From: Trachythela sp. YZ-2020
Lineage: Eukaryota > Cnidaria > Anthozoa > Malacalcyonacea > Clavulariidae
Assembly: GCA_016169945.1 (NCBI GenBank)
Contig: JADLSH010000162.1
Span: 434,001 to 498,000 of the forward strand
Direction: 5' to 3'
Length of the DNA stretch: 64,000 bases
Position 1 is the first letter of the stretch. Every line of letters begins with the position of its first letter. The position numbers and the translations under genes were made by a program. The notes below the pieces were generated by a model. It searched no databases, was not told the DNA's origin, and saw only the letters and a program-made list of their open reading frames with translations. Of the stretch, positions 62,953-64,000 are shown in pieces.

Positions 62953-64000
62953 TTTATCACGCTCTAAATCAGGCTTGGAAAGATTTTCGGTTTAGTAAGA
63001 GACGGCAACACAGCTTAAGAAATAACTAGCCAAGCTTGTCTTCGTAGCAAAAGCACTTTATTCCGGGAAGCTGATATTGTGAAATCTGCTTTCTCTTTAT
63101 TATTCAAATGTTGTCATCTGATTGGAAACAAATAGCCATGACCATGGTTTCATGTTTCATTATGAAAACTAGCAAGATATTATGCTGAATATTTTACGGA
63201 CCTTTGACCTGAGCTAGTGTCTAGTGGTATTCAATGAAAGCCTGATTTATACTACGAAAAGTAACCTGGGTTAAAAACAGGTTAACTTTAACCCATGTTA
63301 GTTTTTTGAAGTTTAAAAATGTCTTACCTGGTTTGATCGGGGTTAGTTTGAACTCTATTGCAGAACCTAGCACTAGCTCAGACTAACTCGCGGGTCGAAC
63401 CCAGGTTAGTTTTCGTAATATAAATCGGGAAGAAAGTATGAGCAATCTACTTCAGGATGTGAGGCAACCAAAAGGTAAACTTGAAGTAAGCAAGTTAAGT
63501 AAATTCGAGAGACGATTGATAGTAATACTGACTCAGTCAATAAATATAGATTTCTAAGTCTAAAGATCGGTAATTGTTTGAACTTTGAAGCGCGATTTCT
63601 TTCTTAGCTATACCTAAGATACGATATCATAAATATCGAGTACTTTTAAATATCCACGCTGCAACGATTTGCTCAGAATATATTGCGCTTTTAAAATATA
63701 CAACAATTTTAAAGAACAGTATATACGACTTTGCGCAAAGCAATAAGATTGCGTGCGCTTTCAATGAGATAAAGTGAAACACGAATACATGCGAATTAAC
63801 GCATTTTACCCGACGATTACCTAAACTCTTATTGCCACTGTCTGTCACTGAAATATCTCACAGTCAGGGTCTTAGCCAGGATTAGCAATCTACCCATCAA
63901 AAAGTGTGCACTAGGTAACCCCCCTCCCCGAAAAAAAATGTTTTCCTTGGTTGTTAAATGTTGATATGTAATTAGGGCAAGATTTAATCTTGTGCGGTTG
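62953..64000 (-). other. Array spacer 12, cut by window end
   Basis: Promoter module, first MITE (63245-63425), then standard spacer up to the start of the hAT MITE near 63860. It shows that the array, or at least its spacer, continues to the right. Confidence 0.7.
63096..63125 (-). promoter_or_regulatory. Variant promoter module, gene 12
   Basis: The octamer is changed to ATTTGAAT while CCAAT is kept; this is the only unit in which the octamer is altered. Confidence 0.45.

Larger units (their letters stand above)
32485..64000 (-). repeat. Tandem array of BTB/SPRY-like genes, at least 12 units
   Basis: Start codons fall at 34050, 36792, 39650, 42358, 45223, 48160, 49916, 52530, 54291, 57412, 60159 and 62952, all on the minus strand. 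The usual period is 2.6-3.1 kb, with two short periods of ~1.76 kb. Genes and spacers are both repeated. The left edge starts inside a spacer MITE (32485-32520) with a deleted spacer. The right edge lies beyond the window. Spacers carry the same two MITEs in most units and, in many units, a (CAAA)n tract, so those insertions preceded amplification. Confidence 0.95.

Overview
The window is animal nuclear DNA: AT-rich, with intron-containing genes, GT-AG introns, tRNA-derived SINE pieces, many MITEs and a DNA-virus-like transposon. The gene models resemble their vertebrate orthologues but the repeats do not look vertebrate. A non-vertebrate metazoan, perhaps a cnidarian, is my guess from style alone; no species can be assigned.

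Region 1 (1822-23566, + strand) is a complete 11-exon ZMYND11/BS69-type chromatin reader. It carries a winged helix, PHD, bromodomain, small zinc knuckle, PWWP, a long coiled coil and MYND, about 737 residues. Its second intron holds a 6,007-bp palindromic element (6734-12740) with a perfect 6-bp target duplication, arms of about 2.45 kb and three ORFs per arm: Bcl-2-like, unknown, and a C2HC zinc finger. I read it as a Polinton/Maverick-like (adintovirus-like) element or a derivative of one. The other introns are full of MITEs and of a multi-copy family built from short palindromes.

Region 2 (25225-31925, + strand) holds the first seven coding exons (about 200 residues) of MED23, a Mediator subunit. 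No later MED23 exon is visible in the remaining 32 kb.

Region 3 (about 32485-64000, - strand, running off the window) is a tandem array of at least twelve single-exon genes for KCTD-type BTB proteins with a C-terminal SPRY-like domain. Eight are intact (323-327 residues), two are frameshifted, one is internally degenerate and one is truncated. The N-terminal coil and BTB domain are nearly invariant. The C-terminal domain differs at a few short clusters of residues, as in diversified recognition families. Each unit has the same compact upstream module (CCAAT, ATTTGCAT octamer, A/T-rich box) and the same spacer MITEs, with (CAAA)n tracts in many units. The array lies antisense to, and apparently inside or beyond, the truncated MED23 gene. 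It is the best candidate here for an undescribed system: a clustered, diversified set of putative Cullin-3 adaptor proteins.
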